Positions 4,809 to 6,892 of a stretch of 6,892 nucleotides of DNA are shown piece after piece; positions within the stretch are counted from its first letter, which is position 1; every line of letters starts with the position of its first letter. This DNA is from Bacteroidota bacterium (GTDB lineage: Bacteria > Bacteroidota > Bacteroidia > CAMBQF01), in NCBI GenBank assembly GCA_027483285.1, contig JAIXUZ010000179.1:1-6892 (forward strand). Direction: 5' to 3'. The position numbers were made by a program, and so were the translations under genes. The notes beneath the pieces are model-generated. The model ran no database searches and was not told where the DNA came from. It saw only the letters and a program-made list of their open reading frames with translations.

Positions 4809-6892
4809 GTGCACGAAACCTTTTTACATACCTGTATAAAACTATTGATGGAGCGCCATGGCGAGGGCCTGGGCGAGGTATGTATTGTAGTGCCTAACCG
4901 CAGGGCGGGCTTGTTTATCCGCAATATTATTGCCGATAATGTTAGCGGCCCGGTGTGGGCGCCAACCATTTATGCGCAGGACGATTTTATGGCCCACCTT
5001 TCGGGCTATACGGTAGCCGACAGGCTTACGCAGCTATTTTATTTTTACGAGATTTATAAGGAGATAGAGGGCGAAGAGGCGAAGGCGTTTGCTGAGTTTA
5101 TCCACTGGGCACCCACGCTGCTGGCCGACTTTAACGAGATAGACCAATACCTTGCCGATACGCGCCAACTGTTTGCTTACCTTAACGAAGCCAAGGCTAT
5201 TGAGCTTTGGAATTTAGGGCATGAGCTAACGGACTTTCAGAAAAAATACCTGCACTTTTGGGGGCAGATGAAACAGTTTTATGCTGCCTTAACCACCAAG
5301 TTAAGTAGTGAAGGGCTGGCTTACCAAGGTATGGCGTACCGCAAGGCTGCTGAGAATTTGGAAGAAGTAGAAGGCACTATTGAGTGGAGCAAGGTTTATT
5401 TTCTTGGTTTTAACGCGCTAACGGCGGCGGAAGAAAGGGTGATGAAATACCTGACCAAGATTAAGAAAGCCGAGATATTTTGGGATGCAGATACTTTTTA
5501 CATTGATAACCCCAACCACGAGGCGGGTAAGTTTTTGCGCAAGTACCGCGAGTATTTTGGTGCCGAGAATTTTAATTGGGTAGAAAACCATTTGAGCAAC
5601 CCCGAAAAGGAGATTGAGATAATTGGCGTGTCGGGCAACGCGGCGCAGGCCAAGCTGGCAGGGCAAATACTGGAAGACCTTTCGGCAGAGCGGGGAGGTA
5701 AAATGGCAGGCACGGCGCTGGTACTGGCCGATGAGGGTTTGCTGTTGCCTGTGTTAAACTCGCTGCCGCAAAATATTGATGCTATAAACGTAACGATGGG
5801 CTACCCGCTAAAGTATACGCCTGTAGCATCGTTTGTAGATGCGCTATTCAGCCTGCACATAAGTAGTTTAAAATTTTCGGAAGGTCGGAAAGATGCCCGC
5901 TACTACCATAAAGATATTGCGACGCTGGTATCGCACCCGCTGTTTAATTTGCTGGTGGGCGATGCTATAACAGCTACCAATCCGCTGAACACCATATCCA
6001 AACGCAACTACGTATTCCTATCGAAAAAACTGGTAGACGATTTGTTTACCGGAGAGGTTGGCAATACGGTTATTTACAGTCCCAAAGAAGATTACATTAT
6101 TGGCTTTGTAGACCACATGCTGGATATTGTAATCAAGCTAAAAGATAAGCTGCTGTTGGTGATGGAAACCGAAACGGGTAGCGAGCTTACGCTGGAATAC
6201 CTTTATACCTACCACCGCTATTTAAAAAAGCTTAAAACGTTGCTAGGCAACAATCCGCTGGTGACTGATTTACAAACGTTACGGTCGCTGTTTAACCAGT
6301 TGATAAGCAATACTACCATTCCCTTTTATGGCGAGCCGTTGCGGGGCTTACAGGTAATGGGTATGCTGGAAACCCGCACGCTCGATTTTGAAAATATTGT
6401 GTTGCTATCGGCTAACGAAGGGGTTTTGCCCCAGGGCAAGGCAGGGCACTCGTTCATCCCCTTCGATATAAAAAGGGAGTATGAACTGCCTACGTATGCT
6501 GATAAAGATTCCATATTCGGCTACCACTTTTACCGCTTGTTGCAACGCGCCAAAAAGGTGTGGATACTCTATGGCACCCAAACCGATGGTGGCATAGGCG
6601 GCAAAGAAAAAAGCCGTTTTATTGTGCAGCTGGTTAATGAACTGAAGGGGCCCAAGATAGAAGAGAAGCTGCTGGAGATACCCTTAGGTACGGCGCACGA
6701 TAATGTTATCAGCTTTAAGAAGACACCCGCGGTAATAGAAAAGCTAACGCAGATAGGGCAGGGGCAGAAAGGGTTTTCGCCATCGGCATTAACGATGTTT
6801 ATACGCTGCCCGTTGCAGTTTTACTTTAGGTATGTAGCGGGGCTAAAAGAGAATGAGGAGGTGGAAGAAACACTGGAGGCCGCTACTATGGG
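4809..6892 (+). CDS. AddB-like helicase/nuclease subunit (PD-(D/E)XK family), 3' end beyond the window
   Basis: The frame is open from the probable GTG at 4809 to the window edge, 694 codons. It resembles Bacteroidota AddB-type proteins, which with an AddA helicase-nuclease process double-strand breaks for homologous recombination. I can see VVPNRRAGLF at 27-36, MGYPLKYTP at 330-338, a region ending in SANEGVLPQGK (534-544) that matches the NEGxxP motif of UvrD-like AddB folds, and FSPSALTMFIRCPLQFYF starting at 656, the usual entrance to the nuclease domain. C667 could be the first iron-sulfur-cluster cysteine of that domain. No Walker A motif is seen at the N-terminus. Catalytic nuclease residues and the remaining cysteines lie past the edge. 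The GTG start restores the TFLHTCIKLL helix; ATG at 4848 would lose it. An addA homologue may follow, outside the window. Confidence 0.85.
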   Translation, partial: MHETFLHTCIKLLMERHGEGLGEVCIVVPNRRAGLFIRNIIADNVSGPVWAPTIYAQDDFMAHLSGYTVADRLTQLFYFYEIYKEIEGEEAKAFAEFIHWAPTLLADFNEIDQYLADTRQLFAYLNEAKAIELWNLGHELTDFQKKYLHFWGQMKQFYAALTTKLSSEGLAYQGMAYRKAAENLEEVEGTIEWSKVYFLGFNALTAAEERVMKYLTKIKKAEIFWDADTFYIDNPNHEAGKFLRKYREYFGAENFNWVENHLSNPEKEIEIIGVSGNAAQAKLAGQILEDLSAERGGKMAGTALVLADEGLLLPVLNSLPQNIDAINVTMGYPLKYTPVASFVDALFSLHISSLKFSEGRKDARYYHKDIATLVSHPLFNLLVGDAITATNPLNTISKRNYVFLSKKLVDDLFTGEVGNTVIYSPKEDYIIGFVDHMLDIVIKLKDKLLLVMETETGSELTLEYLYTYHRYLKKLKTLLGNNPLVTDLQTLRSLFNQLISNTTIPFYGEPLRGLQVMGMLETRTLDFENIVLLSANEGVLPQGKAGHSFIPFDIKREYELPTYADKDSIFGYHFYRLLQRAKKVWILYGTQTDGGIGGKEKSRFIVQLVNELKGPKIEEKLLEIPLGTAHDNVISFKKTPAVIEKLTQIGQGQKGFSPSALTMFIRCPLQFYFRYVAGLKENEEVEETLEAATM

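Noticed and set aside
5418..5713. Two overlapping minus-strand open frames
   Set aside because: They lie inside the continuous AddB-like frame on the plus strand, and neither resembles a protein family.

Overview
The window looks like a chromosomal segment from a member of the Bacteroidota, probably an environmental Sphingobacteriia/Chitinophagia-type organism. Four things point there: a transketolase encoded as separate N- and C-terminal subunits; promoter motifs of the Bacteroidota primary-sigma type (TTTG, about 19 nt, TAnnTTTG) with no strong Shine-Dalgarno sequences; an AddB-like PD-(D/E)XK protein opening with the xVVPNRRAGLF-type N-terminus I associate with this phylum; and spacers full of short palindromes and heptamer tracts. 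The genus cannot be fixed from the sequence.

Layout, left to right. 18-968 (-) is the C-terminal transketolase subunit. 1130-1363 and 1344-1649 (+) are an overlapping antitoxin/toxin pair (ParE/RelE type) with its own near-consensus promoter and clearly lower GC than its neighbours. 1653-3023 (-) is a secreted von Willebrand factor A (VWA) protein that ends 3 bp from the toxin stop. 3291-4136 (-) is the N-terminal transketolase subunit, also with a near-consensus promoter. 4407-4715 (+) is a small gene I do not recognise. 4809 to the right edge (+) is an AddB-like helicase/nuclease subunit, cut off at the start of its nuclease domain.

How the genes relate. The two transketolase halves must assemble into one thiamine-diphosphate enzyme, and in relatives I would expect them side by side. 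Here they are on the same strand but about 2.3 kb apart, separated by the VWA gene and the AT-rich toxin-antitoxin pair, and each half has its own candidate promoter. The right end belongs to recombinational DNA repair and has no evident functional link to the left part.

No spacer exceeds 300 bp, but the spacers are not empty. They hold a 23-bp perfect inverted repeat (1041-1063), a G-rich palindromic element (3138-3179), a mosaic of four palindromic pieces in a divergent promoter region (4215-4376), and four separate tracts with an exact 7-bp period but different unit sequences (3258-3285, 4180-4207, 4712-4746, 4756-4790). The heptamer tracts and palindrome mosaic are the most unusual structure I see. 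I found no CRISPR array, tRNA, rRNA, transposase or convincing new multi-gene defence system.
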